Assembly: GCA_028583405.1 (NCBI GenBank) | Contig: CM053243.1 | Location: forward strand, 49,177,826-49,241,825 | Reading direction: 5' to 3' | Source of the DNA: Pogonophryne albipinna | Lineage: Eukaryota; Chordata; Actinopteri; Perciformes; Artedidraconidae | Length of the DNA: 64,000 nt | In this document: positions 44,001-53,600 of the stretch, piece by piece | How positions within the stretch are numbered: the first letter of the stretch is position 1 | Layout of the letters: every line of letters begins with the position of its first letter | Notes under the pieces: generated by a model | What the model was told of the DNA's origin: nothing | The model's database searches: none | Seen by the model: only the letters and a program-made list of their open reading frames with translations | Made by a program: the position numbers and the translations under genes

Positions 44001-44617
44001 AGCTGCCTCCTCCCTGTCCTATCCAGAGAGGGGGGGTAAATAGGTTGCGGGTTACAGTAGGATCATCACCTAATTAAAGACATTATTGGACTCAGAATAT
44101 TCTCTCTGGGCATCAATACCAACTCCTGGGGTGAGTTTTGTGAATCTAATATGGAGAATCCTCCAGGAGTCGGAACAAATCAAGTGAAATCAATGATAAT
44201 GAAAGTGTATACACTATATGTTTTGGGGTCAGTAGAACTTTAACAGACGAACATGTGAAGGCAGGTTGTTTGTAAGAAGCTCTCCGCAGCGCAGCTTCAA
44301 TATCGACCATTTTTTCCTCAGAAGAACCCGCTGGCCCCGCAGACTCTCAGCCGGGGGGGTCTGCTGCTCTCCTCTCCTCCAGCTCTTCAGCACAGAGCGA
44401 GTCCACTGAGGCTCGGCCCGACTCGGAGAGCAGCGGCACCGACGCAGCCTCCAGCTCCGGCAGGAAGTGGCACTTCAGCCGGCAGCTGAGCAGGAGCAAG
44501 GAGCCGTCGTGCAGCCGGGCCGTGCAGGACCTGATGCAGCACCAGATCTTCGTCTCCATCCAGGGGAACCAGTTCCGGCGCAACGGCATGGGCGACTTCG
44601 GAACTTTCTTCTACTGA
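18607..44617 (+). CDS. shcbp1: SHC SH2-domain binding protein 1
   Basis: 13 coding exons give 697 residues: 18607-18775, 20588-20791, 20881-20996, 21376-21584, 21700-21792, 21873-22103, 22810-22987, 23399-23519, 23744-23875, 24054-24172, 28002-28088, 43650-43788, 44322-44617. All junctions are GT-AG and the phases chain without a break. Signature blocks are LLFYERFRAYQDYMLGD, FVRCVEPRLRLYYDILEDR, ENCVLQCETTGV, GVEIYPGS, VIHNNEGYGV and a terminal GDFGTFFY, all characteristic of SHCBP1 (human about 672 residues). The protein is a midbody and central-spindle adaptor related to Drosophila Nessun Dorma and binds the SHC1 SH2 domain. The N-terminal part carries an acidic stretch (EEEEEDED); the second half is a right-handed beta-helix (PbH1 repeats, exons 8-12). 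Residues 1-57 are poorly conserved and the first exon rests on its ATG and phase. The eleventh intron is 15.6 kb of nested transposons. Confidence 0.95.
19581..19611. repeat. (AT)n microsatellite in shcbp1 intron 1
   Basis: A pure AT run of about 15 units. Nearby (19466-19563) are AAT-triplet runs and a TTAGCGCTTTTACAGGTGCT fragment typical of the 3' part of a fish SINE/LINE tail. Confidence 0.85.
19836..19926. repeat. (CA)n microsatellite in shcbp1 intron 1
   Basis: About 40 CA units with one interruption (ACACCACAC) near 19915. Confidence 0.95.
22994..23029. repeat. (CA)n next to shcbp1 exon 7 donor
   Basis: About 18 CA units starting 6 bp after the donor GT (22988-22989) of exon 7. Intronic CA repeats close to a donor are known hnRNP L targets, so length could affect splicing. 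Confidence 0.9.
24355..25160. repeat. Uncharacterised intronic repeat with hairpins
   Basis: In shcbp1 intron 10. An inverted repeat of 15 bp (GGGATAATGTGCAGC, 24378-24392 and 24466-24480) encloses a 73-bp loop, and a 30-bp perfect palindrome lies at 24915-24944. The composition differs from the rest of the intron. It probably belongs to a DNA transposon family, but I could not close it with TIRs and a target duplication. Confidence 0.45.
25686..25900 (+). pseudogene. BED zinc-finger fragment of a hAT transposase
   Basis: The frame shows LNFTRLDVENARCQLCNK... with the C-x2-C pair, then SNLSKHLAKVLH with the H-x5-H pair, the zinc ligands of a BED finger. No catalytic RNase-H-like domain or hAT dimerisation region follows, since a second element interrupts the relic at 25906. 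Not functional as a transposase. Confidence 0.8.
25906..27473 (+). mobile_element. hAT element nested in BED hAT copy 2
   Basis: Ends CAGGGACGGACACAGAC and, reversed from the right, CAGGGACGTGCACAGG. Exact 8-bp duplication ACACGGAG (25898-25905 and 27474-27481). BED hAT copy 1 has the unoccupied site (one ACACGGAG near 10061-10068). The right 430 bp match, in reverse, the element ending at 46843. No transposase. Confidence 0.92.
28262..28985. mobile_element. hAT-like remnant carrying a MITE
   Basis: It begins TAGTGATGGGAATTCCGG. After a MITE insertion it continues with the palindromic GAGCCGGCTCTTTCGGCTCC / GAGCCGGATCATTTGGCTC motifs typical of one teleost hAT family. No right TIR (complement of TAGTGATGGGA) is found downstream, so this copy is truncated or broken by the 29144-30883 insertion. 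Confidence 0.6.
28318..28924 (-). mobile_element. PIF/Harbinger-like MITE, copy 2
   Basis: Same family as 8169-8726. TIRs TGCCCCTTTCACACC and the complement of GGTGTGAAAGCCGCA; TAA duplicated exactly at 28315-28317 and 28925-28927. It is 49 bp longer than copy 1, partly because of three rather than two 15-bp GTCGTCCCTTGTAAA units (about 28622-28660) and an extra GGGGGCTACGG-type insert near 28520-28545. Confidence 0.87.
29144..30883 (-). mobile_element. Candidate retroviral-type LTR (minus strand)
   Basis: On the minus strand, a purine tract AAAAAGGGGGAG is followed directly by TGTGGGTATG and, 1740 bp on, by ...CTGAACCCAACA. These would be the TG...CA limits of an LTR. Inside are AATAAA-type signals (near 29330 and 29190) and a pyrimidine-rich end like a U5. 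No gag, pol or env domain and no second LTR could be recognised in 30884-33288, so this is a tentative call. A 178-codon frame at 29249-29785 on the other strand has no recognisable domain. Confidence 0.3.
30884..33288. other. AT-rich intronic sequence, origin unknown
   Basis: No recognisable protein. At 32850-33288 the composition becomes GC-richer, with overlapping minus-strand frames (78 and 70 codons) containing a Gln/Glu-rich stretch; these might be a degraded gag-like leader but show no zinc knuckle. Lies inside shcbp1 intron 11. Confidence 0.35.
33795..34747. mobile_element. hAT element nested in 33297-36575
   Basis: Left TIR CAGGGGTCGGCAACC and right AGTGCCGACCCCTG. Exact 8-bp duplication CGCTAAAG (33787-33794 and 34748-34755). 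The interior has a pure GGGGGGGGGG run near 33880 and no transposase. Confidence 0.92.
35112..35526. repeat. Minisatellite with higher-order structure
   Basis: About 13 units of a 24-34 bp motif built from TACTTCTACTTTTACTCAAG plus TACAAGATCTGAG. Unit variants (with GGCTAC, with TTTTATTAAG, with CTACTAAAG) recur in the same order in two consecutive blocks of about 165 bp. So a multi-unit block was duplicated as a whole. No spacers of unique sequence. Confidence 0.9.
36584..37584. other. AT-rich intronic sequence
   Basis: No gene, terminal repeats or tandem structure recognised; one short local duplication (CAGCATTGGATCA twice near 37013-37045). Within shcbp1 intron 11. Confidence 0.4.
37585..37845 (-). 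mobile_element. tRNA-derived SINE
   Basis: Minus-strand head GGGACGGGTGGCGCAGTGGT (A box region), B box AGTTCGAAACCCGC, then a TGTCCTTGGGCAAGACACTT body, and a 3' part with AAAGCGCTTTGAGAGTC, ending in an AAT-rich tail at about 37585. Pol III boxes are well preserved. A different SINE family from the one at 7861. Confidence 0.85.
38048..39314 (-). mobile_element. 5'-truncated L2-type LINE
   Basis: Starts inside the RT domain (LGVSGSALSLLTSYLKDRT), retains GVPQGSVLGP and the catalytic YHCYADDTQ box, and runs to a 3' tail with a repeated ATTACATT motif. Flanked by AACAAAC on both sides (38041-38047 and 39315-39321), a probable target duplication. The ORF has an in-frame TAG (about 38341) just before the family's C-terminus, which would end at about 38247. 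So it is dead and truncated. Confidence 0.88.
39322..39408. mobile_element. End of a hAT element (TAGGGCTGTACCCGAATATCC type)
   Basis: The right end reversed is TAGGGCTGTACCCG followed by AATATTCG repeats. It has inserted into the BED-finger coding region of the flanking hAT (after ...HHGEYT). The other end is not located; the L2 at 38048-39314 interrupts it and the left TIR may lie beyond the SINE or be lost. Confidence 0.65.
39715..43297 (+). mobile_element. Apparently full-length L2-type LINE
   Basis: A short GC-rich leader precedes the ORF at 39762. After the stop at 43115 there is a 180-bp 3' UTR ending in AATAAA and a (TTTGATT)n-type tail (about 43278-43297). Sense with respect to shcbp1, in its intron 11. 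The exact 5' boundary is inferred from where the host hAT sequence stops. Confidence 0.85.
39762..43115 (+). CDS. L2 LINE polyprotein: endonuclease and reverse transcriptase
   Basis: A single open frame of 1117 residues with no stop or frameshift. Residues 1-40 contain a hydrophobic run (LGLALLFILFVC) that looks like a signal peptide. A basic, then Ser/Ala/Pro-rich region follows to about 185. The APE-type endonuclease runs from about 190 to 400: NARS (about 193), TETW (about 220), SGDFNVH (about 327) and ISDHLPV (about 391) carry the catalytic Asn, Glu, Asp and His. The reverse transcriptase has LLDLSAAFDTVDH (about 754-766), GVPQGSILGP and the catalytic YADD (about 845-848). The L2/CR1-type tail ends in LGAFKSSLKTHFFSLAF. 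All key residues are present, so recent activity is plausible. L2 elements normally encode this ORF last; a separate ORF1 is not seen here. Confidence 0.93.
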   Translation: MVGKMAPVSACRSLSLGLALLFILFVCQNVSALLTYNRQALLHLRPSLELILLPKLTSSDYHTSSSPPLLWDIPTYLRRQPHRKRFRRRGKRAGALVHLRTYLRASSSASSAASSSPAASSRLGCHGPPATRHRWIRRILPAQRPLLVPLAAPPAPPAGLTGPRGVQPANLRQLRRSTLSARPEPKRQLSMALLNARSIANKTFLLNDFFTSRQLDFMFLTETWVHAGEYTPFSELVPPDCTFFSSPRTTGHGGGIASVFRASLQCRLLHPVTSYASFELQLFELNPASPVLCAVVYRPPKCNKDFINDFSDFLSGIMVSYDRVLISGDFNVHVCCESKPLVRDFLNLLDSFGLVQSVAGPTHEKGHILDLVLSFGLSVSVGEICEATGISDHLPVVFTTSIPSAGLESRAPARRLRLINPLTASQFSDAFNTSLICKLEMNCALSADELISMFDSTCTQILDSVAPFTLRRTKVLPQPWLNDCTRALRRACRRAERKWKKDKLHVSLEILRACLSDYQTAVKAAKTEHISLLISKNSHKPQVLFNVLNSIINPCDVSPIVPSTTLCDKFLSFFIEKVSALRLAHTSANPDSAPLLCPAVLDHFEPISLSSLSDVVMHLRPTNCTSDSIPSRLLRDVFDSVGASILLLINTSLSSGCVPSAFKHAVVKPLLKKKNLDPCILANFRPISQLPFLSKALERVIYAQLQSFLTTHGIHEKFQSGFKPMHSTETALLRVFNDLLLAADSGSPAILVLLDLSAAFDTVDHSILLSRLKQSAGITGSALAWFRSYLTDRSLSVQLGAFSSAKAPLTCGVPQGSILGPILFLLYILPLGAILSKHNIPFHCYADDVQIYLPLANANSIQQLMDCLAEIKSWLSLNFLTLNESKTEVIFFGPRPPASQVDILGSLSKNILPSVTNLGVILNSTFKFEKQVSSVVKTCFFKIRLLAKTKSFLSFTDLKRVINAFVTSRLDYCNALYVGMDQASIKRLQLVQNAAARLLTGHKKRDHITPILASLHWLPVRFRIDFKLLLFVFKALNGLAPAYIAELIQRYTPARALRSADQMLLVVPKTRLKTRGHRAFAAAGPRLWNALPLPVRSSQTLGAFKSSLKTHFFSLAF

Positions 44618-45089
44618 CGGACAGCTTTGTTTTTAAGATGATTATTTTTTTATTTTGTCATGAATTAAATACTGCTGACTCACACTGCCCACGGAGGTGT
44701 TCTGCAGAGATGGAGATCATGCTCCTGTGATCCTTCGGAGTTTTTAAAAGCTCTCTGACTTCGGCCTGTTTGTAAATTGATCCCCATGTTTGCACAAATG
44801 CTTTTATCTTATTTATTCCTCGGACTAATGACGCCTAATATTTTTTACATTTTTAATGGAAGTTCACTTGTCACTTTGAATGCAGTTGTGTTGGTTTCAC
44901 TTCAGATCTGATACATGTTGTTACCTTGAGGTGGTGGCTTGGTGAAGGCAGTGCACAGTTTGAGTTCACACAGGTTCCTTGTTTTCTTTTGTACACAGGT
45001 GAGATTTCCACACAGTGCCTCAGTCTTTTTTTTTTAAACTTTGATGTATTTTATGGTTGTGCGAAGTCCAAAGGATTACAAGCTGTGGT

Positions 45090-45095
45090 ATTAAA
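45090..45095 (+). promoter_or_regulatory. shcbp1: Candidate shcbp1 polyadenylation signal
   Basis: ATTAAA, 470 bp past the shcbp1 stop codon, in an otherwise repeat-free stretch (44618-45280) that probably contains the 3' UTR. A weaker choice is AATTAAAT near 44663. Confidence 0.35.
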
Positions 45096-45294
45096 AAATC
45101 ATGTTTTAAAAGAGGCTCTTTATTTGTCTTGTTTTGCCATATTGAGCTTTTTTTAAACGGGATGGACAAGTTTAATGACCATGACGGGTTCTCTGGGAGA
45201 ACTTAAAACAATTCACTCACTGCATCTCAGCCCTGTTGAAGTAGACTCCTGACTTTCTTTTTAAGTCCACATCTGAGTTTCAAGTGGTGGAAAC

Positions 45295-45300
<6 letters not shown>

Positions 45301-45347
<47 letters not shown>

Positions 45348-45348
45348 A
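45301..45348. repeat. (GT)n(AT)n compound microsatellite
   Basis: About 17 GT units followed by about 7 AT units, abutting the hAT relic to the right. Confidence 0.93.
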
Positions 45349-46843
45349 TCACCTCCTCTAGGGGGGTCCGGGGGCATGCTCCCCTGGGAAGATTTTGTTT
45401 TAAATATTGAAGTTAAATGCATCAACCTGGTGCATTTTGAGAGCAAAATGAATTTATGGATACATCTCTCAACACCCATATGAAACAGAACTGTACACAG
45501 ATGTTCTTTTTCTTTATGGATATTTTACAAATCACTCACCTTTTAAACTTTATTCTTGTTTTACTCTCATATAGTATTTCTTCACTGTTTTTCATTTATT
45601 CTCATAAATGGTGACCAACACGTTTGAGACCCACTGAGATAACTAGACTAAAGTTAATTATCTAAACAGAGTCCCTTACCTCACTGAGCTGTAGTTATCT
45701 CTCAGTCTGACAGGACAGAGCTCTCCCTCTCATTGTTTTAGAAACAGCTTCTAATATCTGTTAGCGCAGCTAGCTAACCAGATGCTAACAACAACAATGC
45801 AAATAGTGAGTTTGGTAGAAATACACAGTATGATACTAAAGTTATTTAAGATGATGCCATATTTATTGAAGCTTTACATTATAAATATTCCCCAATATTA
45901 TTCAAAAGCATATTCTTCCAAACTCCTTGCTGTAGTATGACCACCAGGAGACTATTGATGTGTGTGGTGAGTTTGGTAGTAATAAGCTGTATAATAGTGA
46001 TTGAATATTATTGTATTCTCTTTTTTCGGAGTTGCACTTTGCAGACGGTCCCTGAGCACTCGTTTCTTCTCCGGCTGCGGATAGAGACCAATGTAATGTG
46101 TCCAGCTCGGAGGACGGCGCGTATTGGCTTTTTTTGATCAAAATGTGATTGTAGTTCGTTGTTATTGATCCGTGAAATCCGAATCTCCCAATATCGTTCC
46201 AACTTTACTGAACTAAGCCAGAAGACCGTCTCATTTCGTAGACCGCTCGGTTTGCTGTTCCTTCACTTTATTTTTTATATTTATATATATTTATTTTGGA
46301 CGAAAACTTAGCGTGAGGAAAGGCATGTGTGGCGTGAGTGCGTGAGATATGGGTTAATTGCGTGACTCTCACGCTCAATGCGTGAGGGTTGGCAGCGCTA
46401 TATGTATTTCACCTTCCCCTTTGGAGAGAGCATGAGTTTTTTTCGTTTTCTATTGTGGCCGAATCAACATGATAAGCCCACAATTAGTATTGTAGCGTCT
46501 CGCTGCGATAAAACACAACTTGTCAGCGCTGTCATCTGCCCCCAGTCACGTGACTTTGTTTACAATCTGACCGCTGGAAACAAAGGAAAGCCCTCCGAGT
46601 CCGGCCTCATATGGCTATGGTGATCATACCAAATGCCTGCCTGGCGTTAGAGTATAGGGGACAAACCAGGGGACTTTAAGTGTGTGCACAGATGGAAGGC
46701 TGACAGGCAGGTAGGCCATCCAGTTACTTTAGCCGGGCCGGCTAAAATGATTGGTCGTGCTTTTTACAGTGCTACGGCTTCCACAGATGACATTTTTGCC
46801 AGTTTAGAGCAATAGCCCCTCCAAATGTCTGTGCACGTCCCTG
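45349..46843 (-). mobile_element. hAT element, minus orientation, one end lost in a microsatellite
   Basis: The right end reversed is CAGGGACGTGCACAGACATT, matching the 25906-27473 element, and about 400 bp inward continue this match. The CCTCTAGGGGGGTCCGGGGG block (45353-45374) corresponds to the block near the right ends of the hATs at 7415 and 62703. The left TIR was replaced by or inserted into the AT repeat. A rearranged piece of the TTAA MITE lies at 46683-46800. Confidence 0.7.
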
Positions 46844-47646
46844 TGTATATATATATATGTTTAGCACATTGTGTTGTGTGTGGATGGTTCTTCGTCACAT
46901 GACATGATCATATTTTATTACATAAAGGTAAACTAAACAGTCAGAATGAAGTGTGTGCAGGGCTGAGGAGACGCTGGACAGATTGCTACACTGGAGGGAA
47001 GTTTACAGCACATTCTGAAATTCTTCCAGGATCGAATGAACATCCACTTGTTAGAAAGTCACCAAAAGGAGAGAACATGTACATGATCTCTTATAGAATG
47101 CACAGCGCATCATTTTATTTATTTTTCAAGTGTTCAGGAGCAGAGAAAGAGTGTAACATGTCTGTAGTTCAGATTTGAATAAACATCGTGCATCTTTCTG
47201 AAGCTTCACATTTCAAAATCATCCATTGACCTTCATGTTTCAGTGGCTGAAGATTTGGCAGTTGAACACACTCCTGCTGCTCACACCGTGGAAACTCAGT
47301 CCATCAGCACGCTGTCCATCTCTGCTCACAGGGGACCAGTTCACCGCTGGCTGGTACCCAGTATTTATTTTACACAGACATTAACAGTTCAGGCAGGAAC
47401 AGTTCAGGCAGTTTATGAGTGCAACAATTATCATTTTCATTCCACGTAAGGCAAAGTGTTGTAGGTTTTTAAAGCAAAGCGGCAGAGTATCATTTATATA
47501 CAATTCATTATCAAAATATTGCTGCATCTGTTGAATAAAAATATTCTCAGTTGACTCGCTCCATAGAAAAGTGGAGAACGTCCTATGAAAGGATGGAGAG
47601 GGAACATCCTTTCCTCTCATTGGTCAGCTTGCAGGCAGGAATCCTC
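46844..47646 (-). other. spg21: spg21 3' UTR and downstream region
   Basis: Reading the minus strand downstream of the stop at 47647, AATAAA-type signals occur at about 47364 and 47112. Either could end the transcript. No other gene is seen. Confidence 0.4.
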
Positions 47647-50600
47647 TTATTGGTCGTCGTCCTCATGCTGAGAAAGCTGGCTCTCCTGCACCTGCAGCTC
47701 CTCTGCGCTCACCATAGACGGACTGATGGCGGCGTACCTCGTCCCGTGAAACTGACGCAAGTGGATCTGTGCAAACAAACAAGCAGCGTCATACAAAATA
47801 AACTAAAGACAAATCAATCAAAACCAAACGGCACAGCAGACAACCACTGTGTCTGCAGGTGTGTGTGGTTGTAAATGTTGGTTGTAACCCTATGACTCCT
47901 ATGATTGGATCACCACCATCCGATCATGCGACCAAAAATATCAGTCAGTCCACCTGAGGACTGCACACCACCAGTTCCACCACTTCTTAGATTATTACTA
48001 GATTCTGATAGGTCAATTTGGACTTTCAGCAGTCTGCTATTTATCTATAGCAGACCATTACTAAGGACTCTGGAGCTGGAGGACAGAGAAACCAAGAGAA
48101 GACAGACAGGAAGTAACACTGAAGGGAACAGCAGAAGGAGACCGACAGGAGGTAAACACTAATAGGAACACGGTATGGGCTCGGCAGTGTTTAAAGACTG
48201 GTTCATGGAAAAGAAACTGAACAGACTTTGACAGTTAAAGAAAAACTTGATCAGTGCTGCCGTCATTTTAAGTCACGTTGCTGTCGCCGCAGTTTAACCG
48301 TTGATGCACAATGGACTATTTTGTCTTAGGGGAAGCAATATGATCATGTTTAAATCAATGAGTTGTGTGAAATTACTGATTTATTTAGTAAGTAGCTGTG
48401 TAGTAAGCAGGCTAATGTGCAGCGAGCTGGTCATTATAGAGTAAAGAACCCTGCAGTGGATGGCGGAGGATTAAAGAGCAGAGCGTACCTGTATGTAGAG
48501 GTTGACCTCGGCGCTCCTGCACAGGTAGGGGAAGTTCCCTCCTGTTTTCAGGTGAGCTCTCCTCGCATTAGGGTACAGTTTATACATCTCCTCCTTGGCT
48601 TCCAGTGACAGAGCGCTCTGATCAAACACCTCGACATTCAGAGAGACACGCTTGTAGGTTATTGCAGTAGAAATATGCACGAATGGACAGTGTAAGAGTG
48701 AGACACGTTCAAAACTTACATCTATGATGGTCACAGCGACCTCTTTTATTTTGTGCGGCTCCACATAAGAGTTCTGACAGTTGAGTGTTAGCCGCGATGC
48801 TAACTCACTTTGGTTCAGACTCTCCAACTAGAACACACACACACAACACAGGGAGGCAGAGGGAAACACACAGAGACGTTACACACTTCACAGGGACACA
48901 ATGGTCGCCGGGCACACTGTTGTCACAGTGACGAGGATTAACCAATCACAGCCGGCAGATATCTTTCCTAGATTCCCTGAATATCAGCCTTTGCTGAATA
49001 TAAATAATTTGAACCTTTCAGTGCAGGGCTATCCTTGCCCAGAGCTAAACATCTGCTCAGTTTTTCACCAAAACATTTAATGAGTGCAGCTATTAAAATG
49101 TCACATGACCTTTAAAGAGGTTTCAAGTAATGTAGAGATGAGACAAAGAGCCCTTTCTAGGGAAAACACAGCTGTACTATGGGCTATATTTTAATACACA
49201 CGAAAAGGCAAGATCAGCTGGTCTGGTTAGCTGGTTATGGTTGCTCGGAGAAATGTGTTGCATGTGTATGTCCCCTCTCACAGTCTACACCAGGGATGGG
49301 CAACTAGCGGCACGCGGCCACCGCCCGGGGAATTTCTTTGGAGACTGCTACCCGAGTCCCGCTTTCCACTCCTCAGGGATTTTGCGCTCTCAATGGCCAG
49401 CATGTTTGGCAGCACTTACATCTGCGAGAGCAACTTCTCTACAATGAAGCACATCAAGTGAAGGGAGAGAAACAGACTGACACTGTTCAATCTCATGCAA
49501 GTCGGATGTACACATGTTGATATTGACATTCAGTCTATTGTGCAGCAGCAGGAGAGGCCACACATATCTCATTAAGATGTACAGCTTACTGATCCAGCTG
49601 TGGGTGAAGGTCAGAACAATGCATATGTTCATGGTTTTATGTAATGGAATGTGAGGGAAGAGTAGAAACACAATACAAAGATGAATATTAGTTGTTAAAC
49701 TCAGTGTTGGTGTTTGGTACAATAAACATTTATTGCCAGTATATATTTAGTTCTCTTCATTAAATTAGCTAAAGTTGGCTATTCAAATGTTGTGGAAGTG
49801 CATGGTCACAAAGTGGTAGTGAGGGAAAAAAAATGTTTGGCCCTCACTATCCTCAAAGTTGCCCATCCCTGGTCTACACACATACATGTCCTCTTACCCT
49901 GTCCACCATGAAGTCAATTGCATCTGCCATTTTGGGGTCCACAGGTCCTTTAGCAAAGTTCCCCAGAACAATCTTCTTCAACATGAACGCTGGCATCAAC
50001 CAGAAACTGGAGGGACATGCAGACATTAATATGAATGAACTTAAACACGGAGAGGTAGGTGTGTGATGGAATCTTTAACGCACCTGTTTGCTGTCCACAT
50101 CTGGTTAAAGATGGAGGTGTCACTGAATGAATTACACAGGATGAGAGAGTGCACTCTGGGAGACTTGTGTGTGCACTCTGCAAACTTCTGAGCCAAGAAC
50201 CCCCCCAGGGACGCTCCGAACAGATGGACCTGCAGAGTCAGGGGACACACCATCATTAGATAAGAGGGGTGACTAACCTGCGTTATTTACAGTCCTATAG
50301 AGAGCTGCAAGAATGAGTCCTAAAGCTGGGAAATGAGTCAGCATTTTACCTGGTTGACATTTTCAATGGTGAATGTCTAAAGCCTTTATGTTTCTTATTA
50401 ACAGCGGTTGCTATCAAATGTCTAAATAAGACTACTAAAGGTCATCATACTGAACTTTAGCCTCCTTGTGAAGTCATGTGACCTTGCTGTAGTTCCTTTA
50501 TAGCCTTACGTTAGCTTTTTACTTCAGAAATCATAAAGTGGTAAATATGTGGCGATTATCCTGCTGAACTCAACTTGTAAGTATCATAAACGTGTGTTTG

Positions 50601-53600
50601 ACACAGAGATTATGTACAGCAACTATCCAAAATCACATGGAGAAATCCTGTTGCCAATGGTTTGGATTGGCTTGTAAGCAGCGGGCAAACAAAGACCCCT
50701 CTGAGCAGTGTGGCCCCCCTGCATTTTTACATGTCCACTTTCAGTGTGTCCCTTCTGCTGTCCTGGTGTCAGTGTGTCTGTTTCTTTATCTGTGCTAGAT
50801 CACACACACATTAACAATCATGGGTAAAGAAAATAATAATGCTCAGCTGTGAACGAAAACACAGACTTACTTTATCTAACTGCAGGTGATCGAGAAGCTT
50901 CCGGAAGCCGTCACAGAATTCCATGAGATCCCAGTACACAGGATACTGCAGCTGGAAGCACACACACAACATATCAACACCAGACATTTACACACATCTA
51001 TCCAGGACAATATGCTAACTAATAAGTCAAGTAATCAATGCGTTTATAGAGTGGTGCAGTGATGATGTGTAGGCCAAACCGGAAAGTTAGCATCACTCGG
51101 GCTCCATCAACAAAAAGCAATGGGATTTTCAATTGGAGTTTGGAATATTGCAGAAGCTTTGGCAAAAATCACCACTGCTAAGCTAAAGGCGGATTATGTT
51201 CACTGTAATGACGTTTAGTAGTCTCATTTAGACACTCAATTTCAGAGATTTGACAGTGGGGACAAATGTTATGTTGAAGAACAACAGGTAAAGATCTTTA
51301 AAGCTTGTGTTAACCACAGATATTTGTTCAGGCATCTAACCAAACACACCTTCAAAAAAACAAGACAAGGGAATCAGAAGTGAAATAATGCTGACTAATT
51401 TCCAGGTTTTCCAACTCGTTGCTGCACCACTCTATTAACACAAAATGTATCAACTATTTTGATCTTCAGAATTGTTGGCATTTCTGCCCCATTAAGCTCT
51501 GAGAAACTTAAGATAGACAATCCTCATAAAATGTATGGACAAGACAACAATTCTGAGATGAATGGAGACTAATCCAGAAGGAAAATCAGCATACGTTTTA
51601 TGAAGCTGTATAATTGGAAGATAAGTTTTGAGTGGCGCTCACCGAGATGACCCTGTAGCCCCACCCTGTCAGAGCCAGCACCTGCTGGAAGAACACCTCA
51701 GCTGTCCCGCTGACGGGGGGCAGCAGGATGATGGGACACCTGATGCTCTTGGGGCCGGCGTCATACAGCGACCACACCTTACTGTCATCATCATCCACAA
51801 TGATCTGGTGGTAATACAAACACAAGGTGAGGAAAATAGATAGTAATTTATGAAAACTAAACAAACTCTTAGCTTTTATTCACACACGATTTTTAAAACA
51901 GGCCACGGAGAACACACTGATGGAATTATTAGGAAATGGATGAATTTGAATACCTCTCACACACAGTTCAGTTTAGACTCTGCTATTAACCAATCCTGGT
52001 ATTAGGAGCAGTGGGCAGCTACCGACTGGCTGACTACTTTACAGCACCAGAGGAGCAGTGTGGGGGACTGGTGTCTTGCTCAAGGGCCTACAGCAGGGCC
52101 CGGTAGGAGAACTGGAAACTCTCAAAGTACTAGTTCACTTTCAGTCCTTGCTCCGTTCCAAAGCAACCTCCCTACAGACTATGCTATATCGCCTTATTTG
52201 ACTTGAAGTATAAAATATGAGACCATAGACGAAACAGAAGAAGTTTTTAATAATACACTCAATTTACGTCATGGTTAAAAAATAAACGTTACAAAGACTC
52301 ATTTTCACCCACTGGCCTTATGACTCGATTAACAATACTGAACATATTCAGACTGTACCTGATGCAAAACAATATAAAGAGGAACTGGGGAGGTCTGGCT
52401 GCAACATGATCAACAAAAGCAGGTATTTCATGTCCTGAAATACCTGCTTTTGTTTGTTTTGTGATATCTCAGATACTTTGACCTGATTGGGCTCTAAAGT
52501 CATCACAGAGAATAAACACTGTGAGAATGTTGTGATGAAGCCATGATGCCAGAATAACCTGCACTGTGTCACAGTCAGCATGTGAGGATGACTGATGAAC
52601 ATGTGGGACAGAGACATCTCTGGGTCCTCTGCAGTGTCAGTCTGTAACACTGAGCCATGTGTAGTGAGGAGGGGCTCAGTGAGGTCATCATGTGACAGTA
52701 CCTTATTTTGTAATATGGGGTCATGTGAAAATCTGAATGTCAGGAATAAACAGGAAGAGCAGAGACGACCCAGACACAACGGAGTGTGATCCATGAGTTC
52801 AATAAAAAGAGTTTTCAACACTCTAAATGATCCCTCTCTCTCCCCTCAGGCAGGCGCTAAGAAGGAGGGAGTGAGGACAGAACGTCTGTCCGTTTGGAGG
52901 ATTTGTACTTTTGCACAGAAAGTCAGGTGGTATTCTTGGGATTAATTATTGGTATTTCTCAAGAATTTCCACCAAAACGTGCTCCCCTTTCCAAGGAAAG
53001 TACATAAAGGATCTTGGAGCCCAGCAATAGCAGGCTGAAGCCTATTCTATTTCTCATCAGAAATGTAGTCCCACCTTAAACTGTAGTTATTGTGCTGGGG
53101 TTCCAATTGGATCAACTTCTTATTCTTCCAATGTATGTTATATGAGATTATCCTGTTTTTAAATATATATATATGGGAGGGTTCAGAGCACACAAATACC
53201 TAAGAACTGATGAGTGAGAAAAAGTAATTGTTCATAGTTGATATAAGTAATGATATGATGTGTTATTATCTCACATTATTTTTCTTATTAAATGTTTATA
53301 CCAGTAGCCGTGTTTTTAAAGAACCAACACTTTATAATGTTGTTAATCCTTCACAGCTCCGCAGGACAAATGCTATGGAGGTAAAATGTCAAGTTGGTCC
53401 GGTTTAAGCTCCGTTTGGACTACTTACTGTCGGTCAGATGGTGCAACACTGAACTCAACTCTCCTGGGACCGACACACAGTGTAATCAGGTACACATGCA
53501 AATGTCATCTTTCTGCAGGACAATGAGGACCAGCTCTGAGCAAACACTGTTTGATAAGTAGCTCAGCTTGTTATCACAGAGAGATCCCTAGTATCATGCC

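Noticed and set aside
18607..44617. The paralogue SHCBP1L as the identity of this gene
   Set aside because: Sequence blocks and the GDFGTFFY end agree better with SHCBP1; I could not run a tree, so a small doubt remains.
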